Shown here: in pieces, positions 1 through 10,857 of the stretch | Layout: each line of letters opens with the position of its first letter | How positions within the stretch are numbered: position 1 is the stretch's first letter | Notes under the pieces: generated by a model | Seen by the model: only the letters and a program-made list of their open reading frames with translations | What the model was told of the DNA's origin: nothing | The model's database searches: none | Translations under genes and position numbers: made by a program | Assembly: GCF_040869045.1 (NCBI RefSeq) | Contig: NC_090323.1 | Location: 151,176,426-151,240,425 of the forward strand | Reading direction: 5' to 3' | Length of the DNA stretch: 64,000 bases | From: Eurosta solidaginis | Taxonomy: Eukaryota > Arthropoda > Insecta > Diptera > Tephritidae

Positions 1-651
1 AAAAAACGAGCAATGATCGGCTGATGGTGTTCCGTAAACGCATTGCAAAGGAGTATTGTTAAAGTACTCCAACATGAAGAAAATGGAACACGTAATCCAA
101 CAAATTTTGCAGGATACTTATACAAGCATTGCTCGTTTAAAGTTATAAGATATTGCTCCAGCTTTCGTGAATATGACTCTACAAGCCTCGGTTTCAATTT
201 TAAACTAAAGAAGTCCATCGTTATGTTTTGAGTCGACATTTGGACGAATTAGAGTCGTGTGCTCTACCTACTGAGCATTCAAATCTCTACAACAAAATAT
301 ACCATAACACCTCATTAGTATAACAAAATATTGTAAGAAAAATCTTTAACTTTCAGTACTTTTCATACATGAAATTTTTTACATTTATAGCACAAAGTTT
401 AAACTTTTGGACTTTGTGTTAAAACCAGAAATTTAAACAATTTTCTAATTATGGGTTTTGAAACTTTTTAGTCTGGTTTGGTTGTTTAAAACAATTTTGA
501 GATTTAAAACTTATTGTTGAGATGAATTTAGTATTTTAGCTGAATAAAATTAGAAAGCAGGGTTGCATTGCAGATTGAGATGTTTTAAATATAGGTGAAA
601 AAAGTTTGAAAAATATCTTTAAACCATGAATGGTTTAAAATTTAGTATCGA
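1..651. other. AT-rich sequence, no gene recognised
   Basis: AT-rich non-coding sequence with one short open stretch (43-231) that shows no family resemblance and is treated as chance. A tRNA-like remnant lies within it and is listed separately. Confidence 0.5.
213..283 (-). pseudogene. tRNA-Lys-like remnant
   Basis: On the minus strand a D-arm (GCTCAGTAGGTAGAGC) is followed by an anticodon-like stem ACGA/TCGT around CTCTAAT and then a weak B-box (TGTCGACTC). The spacing to the B-box is about five bases shorter than in a normal tRNA-Lys and no acceptor stem is evident. It could be a decayed tRNA or the head of a tRNA-derived SINE. Confidence 0.35.
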
Positions 652-665
652 ATTTCTAAGCGTAT

Positions 666-1500
666 GCATAGGCATATGCTGATGACATTGATATCATCCA
701 CCTAAACAACCGCGCCGTTAGTTCTGCTTACTCCAAACTGGAAAAAGATGTGGTAAAGATGGGTTTGATGGTGAATGAGGACAAAACGAAGTACCTGCTG
801 TCATCGAGCAAAGAGTCTGTTCATATGCGCCTTGCCCACCACGCTACTGTTGGCAGCCGTAATTTCGAAATAGTAAAAGACTTCGTTTATTTGGGAGCCA
901 GCATCAACACTAGCAATAACATCAGCTTTGAAATCCAACAAAAAATCTCTCTTGCCAATAAATGCTACTTTGGACTAGGAAGGCAATTGAAAAGTAAAGT
1001 CCTCTCTCGGCAAACGAAAATCATACCCTACAAGTCACTTATCGTTCCCGTCCTGCTATATGGTGCAGAAGCATGGACCATGGCAACATCAGATGAAACG
1101 GCTCTGTGAGTGTTCGAGAGAAAAGTCCTTCGAAAGATTTATAGACTCCTACGCGTTGGCGATGGCGAGCACCAAAGACGATTTAACGATGAGCTGTACG
1201 AGCTATACGCAAACATCAATGTAGTCCAGCGAATTAAAACGCAGCGGCTGCGCTGGCTAAACCATGTTATGCGAATGAAAGATGACGCTCCGGCCAAGAA
1301 ATTGTTTCTATCTGAACCCGCCTATGGAAACAAAGGTAGAGGGCGGTCTCCATTCCGTTGGAAGGACCAGGTGGAAAACGATTTAAACTCCCTTGGTGTG
1401 ACCAATTGGCGCCCGGTGGACAGAGAGTAGGAGCGACTGGCGCGTCTTGTTGGACCGCCATAACCGTTTAAACGGTTAAGCGGCAATTAAGTAAGTTAGT
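666..1500 (+). mobile_element. RTE-clade non-LTR retrotransposon, 5'-truncated
   Basis: The 3' end of an RTE-type reverse transcriptase. The copy begins right at the catalytic motif (AYADDIDII) and continues in two frames (750-1109, 1110-1430) with YLGASINTSNN, LLYGAEAWT and RLRWLNHVMRM, typical of the RTE thumb and C-terminal region. A TGA at 1107-1109 and a changed 3' frame break it. It ends in an AAGT-like tail. A 14-bp target-site duplication (ATTTCTAAGCGTAT) flanks it at 652-665 and 1501-1514, which proves a separate insertion. A longer copy of the same family is at 34455-37246. Confidence 0.92.
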
Positions 1501-2260
1501 ATTTCTAAGCGTATATTGTTAAGATTGTTGTTGTTGTTGTAGCAATGCTTCGCCCCACCTAACAGCCGCGACCGATCACAAATTGTCATCAATATCCTCT
1601 AACGGGAGTCCAAAGAAACTTGCCGTTTCAACAGGGGTGGACCATAAGGAAAGGGGTGTTAGAGGCGTTGGTTCCACATTACAATTAAAGAGGTGCCGTA
1701 TTTCCTCAAAATGCTTACGGAGATGACTCCTTAAGCCCCTAGGCGGTGCTGGTTCATCAATCAGATGTCTGTTGGGATGCTCAGGTTTCTTGGTATTCAA
1801 CAGGAACTGTTTGGTCAGCATCTCATTTCTCTCCCTAATAGGGAGTATTCTCGCCTCATTATGCAGATGGTGTTCAGGGGACATAAGAAGACAGCCCGTG
1901 GCGATTCTGAGAGCAGTATTTTGGCATGCCTGTAGTTTCTTCCAGTGGGTAATTTTTAGGCTTGGCGACCATATGGGTGACGCGTAGCACGTAATCGGCT
2001 GGCTAATTGATTTGTATGTAGTCATGAGCGTTTCTTTATCTTTTCCCCAGGTACTGCCAGCGAGGGATTTGAGGATTTTGTTACGGCTCTGAATTCTCGG
2101 AACAATAGCAGCTGCGTGCTCACCAAAATGTAGATCCTGATCAAACGTCACACCCAAGATTTTGGGGTGTAAGACATTCGGTAGCGTAGTGCCATCGACG
2201 TGGATGTTCAAAATGGTTGACATTTGGGGCGTCCATGTTGTAAATAAGGTCGCGGAAGAT

Positions 2261-3235
2261 TTAGTCGGTGATAATGCCAGGTTTCGCGAGGCGAAAAAAA
2301 CTGGAGGGATCAGGGAGGTAGCCGTTTATTTTATTGCATAGCGCATCGATCTTTGGGCCTGGGCCTGTGGCCATTATTGTGCTGTCATCGGCGTAGGAAA
2401 CGATTGTGACTCCTTCCGGTGGTGAAGGTAGCTTAGATATGTAGAAATTAAACAAAAGTGGGGATAGGACACCGCCCTGTGGCACCCCTTGTTTAATTCT
2501 CCTTGGTTTTGATGTTTCGTTTCTAAACTTCACCGATGCCTGCCGACCACCCACATAATTTGCGGTCCACCTTTTAAGACATGGGGGAAGGGTAGACCCT
2601 TCCAGGTCTTGCAGTAACGAGCCATGGTTGACCGTATCAAAAGGTTTTGATAGGTCTAGCGGTACGAGTACTGTTCTATAGTGGGGGTATTGATTTAAAC
2701 CGCAATTTATCTGGGTGCTAATGGCATTTAGCGCGGTGGTAGTGCTATGGAGTTTTCTGAAGTCATGCTGATGAGAGGCTAGCTGCAAATTTGCTTGGAA
2801 ATAAGGGAGCAAAATGGCTTCAAGCGTCTTTGCTACTGGCGATAGGAGAGATATCGGACGATACGACTCACCTATGTTAGCTGGTTTCCCAGGCTTTAGT
2901 AGCGGGACCACCTTGGCCATTTTCCATTTCTCGGGTATGACAAAGGTGGAAAGAGTCAGGTTGAAGACATGCGCTAAATATTTGAAACCCTCTTTCCCTA
3001 GGCTTTTAAGCATCGGCATGGCTATGCCGTCTGGGCCCACTGCTTTGGATGGTTTAGCGTGACCAATGGCGTCCTCAACCTCTTTAGCGGTGATGGTGAT
3101 TGGTGACGCGCTGAATTTGTGTTTATGTGCGCGTCTATTGGCTCTCCGTCTATCTTTGTCGACCGTAGGCTGCATTATATATTGTCGGCAAAGCGCTCGC
3201 GCATTTTTTCGCATCCGACAGCACTTTGTCGCCAA
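2261..3235 (-). pseudogene. CR1/Jockey-type reverse transcriptase fragment
   Basis: Open stretch of 324 codons within CR1 copy 1. It carries the usual order of reverse transcriptase blocks: KPSKAVGPDGIAMPML, RPISLLSPVAKTLEAILL, the D-containing LDLSKPFDTVNHGSLL (most relatives have KAFDTV), GVPQGGVLSPLLFNF, and SYADDSTIM. The frame is lost after about 324 residues and resumes in another frame at 2223. It therefore does not encode a whole polymerase. Its products would act on the element's own RNA. Confidence 0.85.
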
Positions 3236-4134
3236 AGGCGATGGAAACTTTGTCTTTGTGCTTAGTCGGATTCGATAGGGACTTTACGGTGGACCAAAGT
3301 TTACCCACACCGGTAGAGAGGTTACAACCTCTTAGATGCTCCTCCCATTTCGCCCGCTTGTGTTCGTCCACAAGCAATCTGATGCGTTGGTTTATGTCCC
3401 TAATTTGGGGTCGCTATATAATATTGCACAGAGTGGTGTATGATAAACGCGAGGCCGCCTCCATTTCCGCTCTCGCGGTCTTTCGTGTGGACATTGTGCC
3501 CAGAGCAGGTCTGCAATGCAGATCTTGCTGTGAGTTTAGTCTCTTGAATCGCAGCAATGCGGATGTTGTGCCGCTTCATGAAATCGACTATCTCCGTAAT
3601 CTTCCCAGTTAGTCCATTACAGTTTAACTGCAGAATTCTGAAGTGCATAAGGGGAGACGCCGCCACTCTGGGGGTAAGTGGCGAGTGACTACGCCTGGGA
3701 TGTGGAAGGCCAGGACGCAATTGCTGTTGTGGCCCTGGGACTGGGCGTCCTTGGGCAAGCATTGGGGTACCCGGATGATTTGGGTTTGCGACCTGGCAAC
3801 ATGGCGCGATGAAACCCCTCGGGGGGTTGCCGACGCGGAGACCAGAACATCTAGGAAAGTGGCACCACCCAAGGCAGGAGCTGCATTGGGCGGATGTCGC
3901 AAACCTATATATTCTGTGCTGGCAAACGGTGCAAACGGAGGTAGGGACTAAGAGTCTGTTTCCCTGACCTACACGATTGCTGCCAGGGGCTGATGCTCAG
4001 CATTGCAACCGACTCTACTACGAAGGTAGTAGTTATGAGTGGTAGCAGCTGTTTGAGTTGTTGGCGCCGTGGGGCGCGAGCAGCAGCGGGTACTTGTTGT
4101 GGCTTTCTGAGCAGCAGGGCTGCAGGAAAGTAGT

Positions 4135-4149
4135 GGGGGGGGGGGGGGG
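4135..4149 (+). repeat. 15-base G homopolymer
   Basis: Fifteen consecutive G (C on the element's coding strand) inside CR1 ORF1, encoding a proline run there. Length could be an assembly or sequencing estimate. Confidence 0.9.
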
Positions 4150-4343
4150 CTTAGGCGTAGACTACGGGACGCCCTTGGGTGTGAACAGCAAAGAGCCACA
4201 AAATATTTATAAAAGTTACGTGGACGTCGGGTTTTGGGATCAAGCCGAGAACAACCTGTCCGATGCAACCATCCCTTGCACGAGACTCACTGAACAGAGT
4301 ATGACCGTCCTAAACAGATTCTTTTCCGGCAGATGCAGCAAAA

Positions 4344-4541
4344 CTATTTCTCAGGACCGGGGTCAGGAGACGGACCCGGATTGGATTCGATGCCTTCCCG
4401 GAGTAAGAGAATATGGAGCAGTCCTGCTGCAAGGAGCTGCTGGGAGGATGACAATTTGTGGGAGGGACGCAACAAATTAAATGGGGTCACACTGAAATGA
4501 CAGTCCTTGGTCGGGAAAAATCCCGAGTCGCTCCGGTACAT
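4344..4541 (-). pseudogene. CR1 ORF1 start with 2A-like peptide motif
   Basis: Short frame starting at 4541 that contains a leucine-rich run (AAGLLHILLL) directly before GIESNPGP (4371-4394) and stops nine codons later. The pattern matches virus-like 2A ribosome-skipping peptides, D(V/I)ExNPGP, which are known in some CR1-type and other non-LTR elements; here the first position is Gly rather than Asp. Further ORF1 sequence continues in another frame (4268-3969), interrupted by a homopolymer run. Confidence 0.6.
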
Positions 4542-4740
4542 AGAACCAACTTCCTTGGGAAGGTTGTTAAGGTCCTGAGCAGGGGCGTATTGAGGAGGGG
4601 AAAGGAGGACATCTTTTCCCGGGCGCTACTAACAGGTGGGCGCCAAATGGTCCGCAAAGCAGAACTTCCTGGAAATTTGTATTTTTATTATAACTGATTT
4701 CTGGAATATATTAAAATCTGAAAAACAAAATTCTATACTA

Positions 4741-6284
4741 AACAAGTAAGGAAGTCTAAGTTCGGCTGAAACCGAACATTACATACCCAGCTGTACACTT
4801 GAAATGCTGTTGTTGTTTGTTTTGTGTGCTTAATAGTGTTGATAGTTTACAAGGCTGCGCAATAATACATATACATATGGTTTTATTCTGAACTAATTTT
4901 CGTTTAAAATACGCAAAAAGTATACAGAGGCTAACCTTAAGCGGGTAATAATGCAGTTTTCCTTCAGACATGGAGATTTCCCTACTGTTTATTTTAAAAT
5001 AAATATATAACAGAACAATTAACATAAACACACAAGTGCCATTGTACTAAAAAGCGTTATTACAAAAAAGGGCAGGCTTATTAACGAAATTTTCCAACTT
5101 TTACTAGAAATAGCTTATTACCTGCTTCTACGCACTTTTACAAAATCTTTTATATAAAAGAAGGCAATTTAACCGATTTAGTCCATTTTTACTGAAAATA
5201 TTTCCTGTTAAAAGACATACATGTACACCAAATTTTTCGTCGAGTTATGGCTTCAGAAACGTTAGGAAATGCATTGTAAGAAAGGGGCAGTGCCACACCC
5301 ATTTTTCAAGAGTTGAATTTTTCCCATTTCTTGTTATAATGGCACAAAATACGATTGGTACAAAACTATTTTTCGCTAAGATTTAATTTCTTATTTTTGC
5401 CTACGACCCTTTTTAAAATCTTTTCTAGATCTCGTCCATTTTTCTAGAAATATTTTCTGCTATAGGGAAAATTTGTGTACACAATTTCATTACGATATGT
5501 TAATTTTTGTTCGAGTTATGGCTCCCGAAACATAGAAAATTGCTTAATCATAAAAGGGGCGGTGTCCTGCCCGTTTTTTAAATTTGAAGTTTTTCCTATT
5601 TATTGTTATAAATCCACTTGGGAAATGAAATATCATTGATATAAAGCTCTTTTTTTGCAAAGATATAGCTTATTTTATTCGTCCACGACCCTTTTAAAAA
5701 TCTTTTATATAAAAGTGGGCGTGGTCCTTAACCGATATCGTTAATTTTTCTTCAAAGCACTCCTTATAGTAAAGGCAACTTCTCTGCCGAATTTTGTAAC
5801 GATAAGTTTAACGATTTTTGATTTATGATTAATAATATTTGTAAAATTGATTTTATCACAAGTGGGCGGTGCCATGCCCATTTTAAAGATTTTTCTCAAA
5901 TTTTTATCAATAGTCTCAATATCATCACGTCAGATTTCAACAGTCTAGGTGTACTATTTACTAAATAATCAGGTTTTTTGTGTTTTCCAAAATGTTATAT
6001 ATATAAAAAGTGGGCATGGTTATCATCCGATTTGGCTCATTTTCAATACCAATCCATTATCGGTCCGGATAAGCTCGTGTACCATATTTGGTGAAGATAT
6101 CTCAATATTTACTCAAGTTATGGTGTTAGCGGACGGACGGACATGGGACAATCAATTTTTTTTTCGATACTGATGATTTTGATATATGGAAGTCTATATC
6201 TATCTCGATTCCTTTACACCTGTACAAACAACCATTATCCAATCAAAGTTATAATACCCTGTGTACAAGTACAACTGGGTATAA
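4741..6284 (+). repeat. dispersed repeat, divergent subfamily (copy R0)
   Basis: Starts AACAAGTAAGGAAG, then a TTCGG..CCGAA hairpin and TACCCAGCTGTAC; ends GTACAACTGGGTATAA. The interior is AT-rich with recurrent boxes GGGCAGTGCC, GGGCGGTGTC, GGGCGTGGTC, GGGCGGTGCC and GGGCATGGTT at 130-240-bp steps, a CGGACGGACGGACATGG block near the end, and a common tail (ATATGGAAGTCTATATCTAT). It lacks the 130-bp tandem array of the main subfamily. No protein coding is apparent. Confidence 0.85.
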
Positions 6285-6299
6285 AAATGCAAGCATATG

Positions 6300-7140
6300 T
6301 CCGGAACACTTGCGACAGGTTGTGGAATTATTGAAAGCATATATTTTTCTTTCACATCGTTCAACATTACGATGGGAATTATTAAAAAATGCTTTTACAA
6401 AAACTGTCAAACGTGAATCTGAAGCACGATGGAGCGCCAGAATACAAGCGGTTAGCGTTATCGTCGAAATCTTAAGGAGGATTGATCGTGTGCCAATGAA
6501 CTATCCGAAATTCGAGACACTCTCTGTGAAGAGGCAATAGAAAAAGCGAAGTCTCTTTGTGAAAAATGGGATATTGATATAGTAAAACGTGTGAGAAGGC
6601 GCCGCAAAATGTCCGGAGAATCTGCTAGAGATGTTGGTCTTCCGCAGAATATGAAATTTCTCGCGTTATAAAAAGTGTTCTCGATCGTTTCCAACGAGAA
6701 ATACGTACAAGATTTACACGACTAAATCAGCTTAATTTTAGATTTGGATTTCTTCTAGACGTTGCAAATTTGTTAAACAAGGATAATAACGACTTAGAAA
6801 GAAATTGTAAGACCTTGGGTGAATTTTATAATACTGATTTCGATGGAACACAACTTTTTGTCGAAATACAATGTGACTGCAAAATATTTCTCCGCAGTAA
6901 AAAAGGAATTGAACCTTATAATCCGTTTAATAACTTAGTTTTATAATCTCTTATGGAAAAGATATTTTTCCAAACTCGCGAGTGGTATTTTAAATACTCT
7001 TCACTATCTCAGTATTAATTGCTAGCTGCGAACGTTCATTCAGCAAATTAAAACTGATTTTGACATATGTACGATCAACGATGGGGCAAGGTCGCCTAAG
7101 TGACCTACCATTATTAAGTATGGAAAAAGAAAAGTTTTAA
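6300..7140 (+). pseudogene. hAT transposase remnant (ZMYM/DUF4371-like)
   Basis: Degenerate coding sequence with shifting frames. Recognisable pieces are STLRWELLKNAF, RESEARWSARIQAV, a middle part with SARDVGLPQN, and near 6960-7130 a hAT dimerisation-type end: LNTLL, CERSFSKLKLILTYVRST and GRLSDLPLLSMEKE across frames. Several stops and frameshifts make it inactive. Its N-terminal half is missing, probably lost or displaced by the repeat inserted at 4741-6284. Confidence 0.72.
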
Positions 7141-7421
7141 ATGATAAATTTTGATGACATACTTAATATACATATTTGCTTCCTCAAAGGCAAGGTAAAT
7201 TTGCATATAGATATTAGTTTTGCTAATGTATTATAATCATATTATTATAGAATATGTATTTTAGTCTACTTATAGATGATATCTTCAGCCTACGACTTTA
7301 TTGGTCTACTAATATTTGAGTATATAAAATTTTATTTTGTTTTGGAAATATAGGGGAAGGGGGGCGCCAAAAAACATTTTCCGCGGGCGCAAGAAAACCT
7401 CACTACGCCAATGGTCTTGAG

Positions 7422-8339
7422 GTCGATTTTGAACACACAAAAACTTCGCAACTTATTAAAATGTATTAAATATTTTTAAAATATTATTATTTTATTTATA
7501 TTGTTTTTAATATATAACAGCATTTAATAAATTGATTATAAACTTAAAAAAAACGAATTAAAATACTTTAGTTTACAAATATGCCATTACAACCGATACC
7601 GCTCATCGATTTAAAGAATATAATTAAAAAAAAAAAAGTATAAATAAAATTAACTTATATACAAACATATGTACTTTGTATTAACACTTATAGACATGTA
7701 TAAACAATAACTTCACTTTATCTAGAAAGTAAGATAGAAAAGACTATATCAGAAGGACTATAATAGTTTGATTTTATTTTTTAAGTTCATAAGAACTTAA
7801 AACATGCTTTGATTTAAAATGTTTGTGCATATTGAATTTGTTCTTAGCCAATTTTTATTTTTTCACGTAAAGGAATCCAGAACATTTATAGGCTTAAATT
7901 CCAAATGGTGCGATCCATACCTGCTCATTTTAGCAATGGATTTTCAATGCCCGATTTTACAAAAATAACAATCTCACTTAGAGTTAATTTAAGAATGTAT
8001 CAAAATGTTTAACCAGGGACCAACTTGTTTTTTTTGTGTCGAAAAAGTCTGGGGCAAAATATTGTCGCGGGGAGCCTCATAGCATTTTCATGACTAATTG
8101 CGGACTTTTTTCAAATAAATTACCATATAAAAGTAAATTTCCGAGTTTTATTTTGAAAGTCCGAAATTAAAAGTTAAATCCAGAATTTCATTTTTTATGG
8201 GCAGATTAAAGTCTGGCTCAATCAAACGAAACGAATTTTTCGCCAATTAATAAGTTAAATAAAGGGGATAGGAATAGATAAAGGAATAGAAACAAAAAGG
8301 CAATTCTTAGAGACCAATTGTGAAGCGAGCAACGGGACA
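7422..8339. other. AT-rich sequence, nothing recognised
   Basis: Very AT-rich with homopolymer runs; no coding pattern, tandem array or known element end seen on either strand. Confidence 0.5.
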
Positions 8340-8415
8340 TTCATATGGCTTAGTAGCTAAAGGCATCTGCCTTTGCACTTGTATGAATGTTGGAGATTCG
8401 AGTTCAATGCTCAGC
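8340..8415 (+). repeat. tRNA-like / SINE-head sequence
   Basis: Contains an A-box-like TGGCTTAGTAGC (11 of 12 fit) and, about 50 bases on, a B-box-like GATTCGAGTTC, the spacing of an internal Pol III promoter. Between them AAAGGCA/TGCCTTT forms a perfect 7-bp stem. It could be a decayed tRNA or the head of a SINE. Confidence 0.45.
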
Positions 8416-8827
8416 TCCCGAAAAGCTAGCTGATGAAGTAGTGATATTCAGAAATATGTCCTAGTAACCATCGCCGTTTGTAAACCTTACAATTTTTCTC
8501 TAATATCAATAAAAAAACATTTTATAAAGCAATATGAGCAAAGCTCGCAAAGCGCGATAGCCTCAGAACAGATTTGCGTCGTGCTCCTTAATTTAATTGC
8601 TCCAACAAATTGGCTGGACTAGATAGCTGTCATTCTTCGAATACTGAAGGTTTCATAAATAAAATTTAAAAATTTCATAAATTGAGTTCATTGTCATAAA
8701 AATTAAAAAAAAATTAAACTCTTTGCTGCAAAATTGGTTTCCGAAAACAAAGCTGGATATGGAATTTCACTTCTAGTTCCGGGGATGTCACAGAAGCAAA
8801 GTGGAAAACTAAAAATAAAAAGCGTGA

Positions 8828-9108
8828 TACTTCGCTCTCTTTTAGTTTTTTCTACAAATTGGCGGGATGGCACCGACATATTTTACGCCAACTCCGAATG
8901 GCATCTGCAAGGCAGATGAGTTTTCACTGAAAAGCTTTTCATGGCAAAAATACAGTCGGAGCGTTTGCCAAATCACTGCCGAGTGCCGACCCCGCTTAGA
9001 AAGACTTTTATCTAATTGAAAAAACTTGTTTCTAAATTTTTGATGTTGCCTTGCAGGGGAATCGAACCCAGTATCTTCGGTGTGGTAGGCGGTGCACGCT
9101 ACCACAAA
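8828..9108 (-). mobile_element. tRNA-derived SINE, near full length
   Basis: On the minus strand the head reads GTGGTAGCGTGCACCGCC and then a perfect B-box, GGGTTCGATTCCC. The body follows (TAAGCGGGGTCGGCACTC, GCTTTTCAGTGAAAACTC, CTGCCTTGCAGATGCCATTC) and a tail through TCTACAAATTGGCGGG in reverse. A second, headless copy lies at 53290-53435, and a piece of the same tail (TTTGCGTCGTGCTCC) is near 8573. Confidence 0.75.
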
Positions 9109-10189
9109 TTAATTCTCCTAAATACCTGGATTCGATACCAGTAGGAACATTAGAAATGTTTCATTGAGAAACCATATCCAACTCTCATATTATTATACTT
9201 ATACTTTTCCAATGTAAACTTGCACCTTTCTTGCCATAAACTTTGATAGAATTGAGATATTGCCTTAAAATTTGATACACCGCTTTCTGTTGAAACAAGA
9301 AGTATTCTGTATGAAAAAGATTCGTTTCATTTGGATGAGCCGTTTCATAGTTATAGGGCCGGACTTTTATTCTGTCCTAAAAAAATAAAAATCCGACTTA
9401 AAATTTTATTTTCCGAAATAGTTTCTGGAGGAATTTTTTTTATAACAGGAATAAGAGTTCGAGTCCCTGAGTCTAACCCCTCATTAGAAGCTAAATATGC
9501 GTTAAAAAGATAACTAGTCGTTCTGCAAGTGAGCCTAAGAATTTTTTCATTGTAAACCCATATGACATACAAGTAAACATCTGGACTTGTCTAATTTTCT
9601 TGAAAATTTATTTTATTTTCATGAGCAAATAGACAACTAAACCGCATTCGAGTATTTTTTGTAGGTACCGTCAGTTTACCTATCTACAATGCATAAATAT
9701 TTTTATAAAAATGCATACGAGTTATTGACTAGAAATTTCGTATTATTGTTTTTACTTAACAAATCACACAAGTCCAAATACATATATATACCTACTTGTA
9801 CATATATTTATATGCCATTTTATTTATTTTTAAAGTAAATATTTTAAATTCCTTTACGCTTTTGCCTCTCTAAATTTTATGATAATACATTTTTTTTACA
9901 AATAACACAAATAAGAACAAAAACAAAAAAATTTAAATAAATAAATGACGCCAAAAATTGCATGCTAAATATATTATTTAGTAATACTGCTAATTAAACT
10001 AAAAACAAAAACAGACAAACAAACAAATTTAGAAATAATTTACTCCAGCAATATTTTTTGTTCTTTGATGTTTTTTCTGTATCGTCGCCAAATCTCACTG
10101 GAAGTTTAGCCATGCACAACATAGATTTTTAAAAACAATGCAATAACAACGTTCCACAATTGGAAAAAGGTTTTTTTTAATGATTATAT
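9109..10189. other. 3' flank/UTR of module A exon 3; nothing else recognised
   Basis: AT-rich, with no coding pattern. On the minus strand it follows the module A stop codon, so part is probably 3' UTR. AATAAA occurs on the minus strand near 9823-9828. Runs of AAACAAAC and AAATAAATAAAT are simple sequence. Confidence 0.45.
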
Positions 10190-10371
10190 TTAGGGTGCCA
10201 AGATTTTCTGTGGTATATGCGTTGCTAGATACTGTTTGTGTAGCCGCTGCAGACAGAATTGATAGAATTCAATTTCATTTGTAAAATTTTGTCGCACTAT
10301 GTTCTTCACTTTTTCACTCACTGGTGGTTTAAAGTTGTTTTTGTTGATTTTGGTCAAATACTCGGCGCTAC
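10190..10371 (-). CDS. pip: pipe module A, exon 3 (terminal exon, 27 kb downstream)
   Basis: Terminal coding exon of module A, found by matching the C-terminal pattern of modules B and C. After acceptor ATTTCCAACAG it reads SAEYLTKINKNNFKPPVSEK, then KNIVRQNFTNEIEFYQF and QRLHKQYLA, and stops at TAA (10190-10192). NFTxExxFYxFCxQRLxKQYLA aligns position by position with modules B and C, and the phase (one base carried from exon 2) fits exactly. Its length is 182 nt against 191-194. There is no start codon and the frame is short, so it is absent from ordinary ORF lists. Joining it to exon 2 needs removal of a 27,279-bp intron. The joined module would be about 298 residues. Use of this exon is inferred, not shown. 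Confidence 0.85.
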
Positions 10372-10429
10372 CTGTTGGAAATAAAATTAAAAAATGTTTA
10401 ATCTTAGTATATAAAAAACACGTGTCACT

Positions 10430-10671
10430 ATGTTTGAGGCCAATGGACTACTAAACTACTGAGAGAGATTGAGAAGGAGATAGAATGCGACGAAGATGGA
10501 GATAGATGAAGCGAAAAAGACGGAGGAAGGAGTGAATAAAAGGATTAGGAAACAGTGATGATGGGGGGGGGGGGGGGGGGGGGGGGGTCCAGAGTCAGAC
10601 GGAAAAAGCTTATTAAAATGTATGCATAAAGGCCAAATTTAGGGCAGGACAACATCTGCCGGGTCTTCTAG
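10430..10671 (+). mobile_element. Helitron 3'-end fragment
   Basis: Purine-rich stretch with a G homopolymer, then GGCAG...CTGCC hairpin and GGGTCTTCTAG followed by T. It matches the end of the Helitron at 10858-11562. CTRR preceded by a short hairpin is the usual Helitron 3' terminus. No 5' end (TC...) is seen, so the left side is truncated. Confidence 0.6.
10563..10587 (+). repeat. 25-base G homopolymer
   Basis: Twenty-five consecutive G within the Helitron fragment. It could form quadruplex structure, and its true length is uncertain in any assembly. Confidence 0.9.
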
Positions 10672-10857
10672 TTTAATAATATTTTTTAAACTAAAATTAT
10701 AGGATGTTTGTTTTTGCTTTTATTTCAAACCTAAATGCATGCTATTATGGATATTTGTTTTGTTATTTTTGCCTTTGCACTTTTCCTTACATTCCTGTCT
10801 CTATTCCTCCTCCCTTGACCTGCCTCTAGGTGCAATTTTAGGGTTTTAAGCCCGTCA

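Larger units (their letters stand above)
1526..4563 (-). mobile_element. CR1/Jockey-group non-LTR retrotransposon, copy 1
   Basis: Minus-strand element with a GTT-repeat 3' tail (1526-1541 region). In order: ORF1 start at 4541 with a 2A-like motif; endonuclease start (FRILQLNCNGLTGKITEI near 3640); reverse transcriptase 3235-2261 with SYADDSTIM as catalytic motif and RRIKQGVPQGGVLSPLLF; C-terminal part 2223-1576. Frames are broken between these blocks, most of the endonuclease is missing, and there is a 15-C run in ORF1 (4135-4149), so the copy is dead. An imperfect TSD, TTGTTAAGAT (1516-1525) versus TTGTTAAGGT (4564-4573), supports nearly full length. CR1 placement rests on the 2A feature; Jockey is possible. 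Confidence 0.85.
4580..7413 (+). mobile_element. hAT-type DNA transposon, decayed and nested
   Basis: Terminal inverted repeats CAGGGGCGTATTGAGG at 4580 and, on the other end, CATTGGCGTAGTGAGG (reverse complement of bases up to 7413), 13 of 16 matching. They are flanked by an 8-bp duplication, GTCCTGAG (4572-4579) and GTCTTGAG (7414-7421). Eight-base TSDs and CAG-type termini fit hAT. The interior has transposase remains at 6300-7140 and a 1.5-kb dispersed-repeat insertion at 4741-6284. It sits at the 5' junction of CR1 copy 1. Confidence 0.8.
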
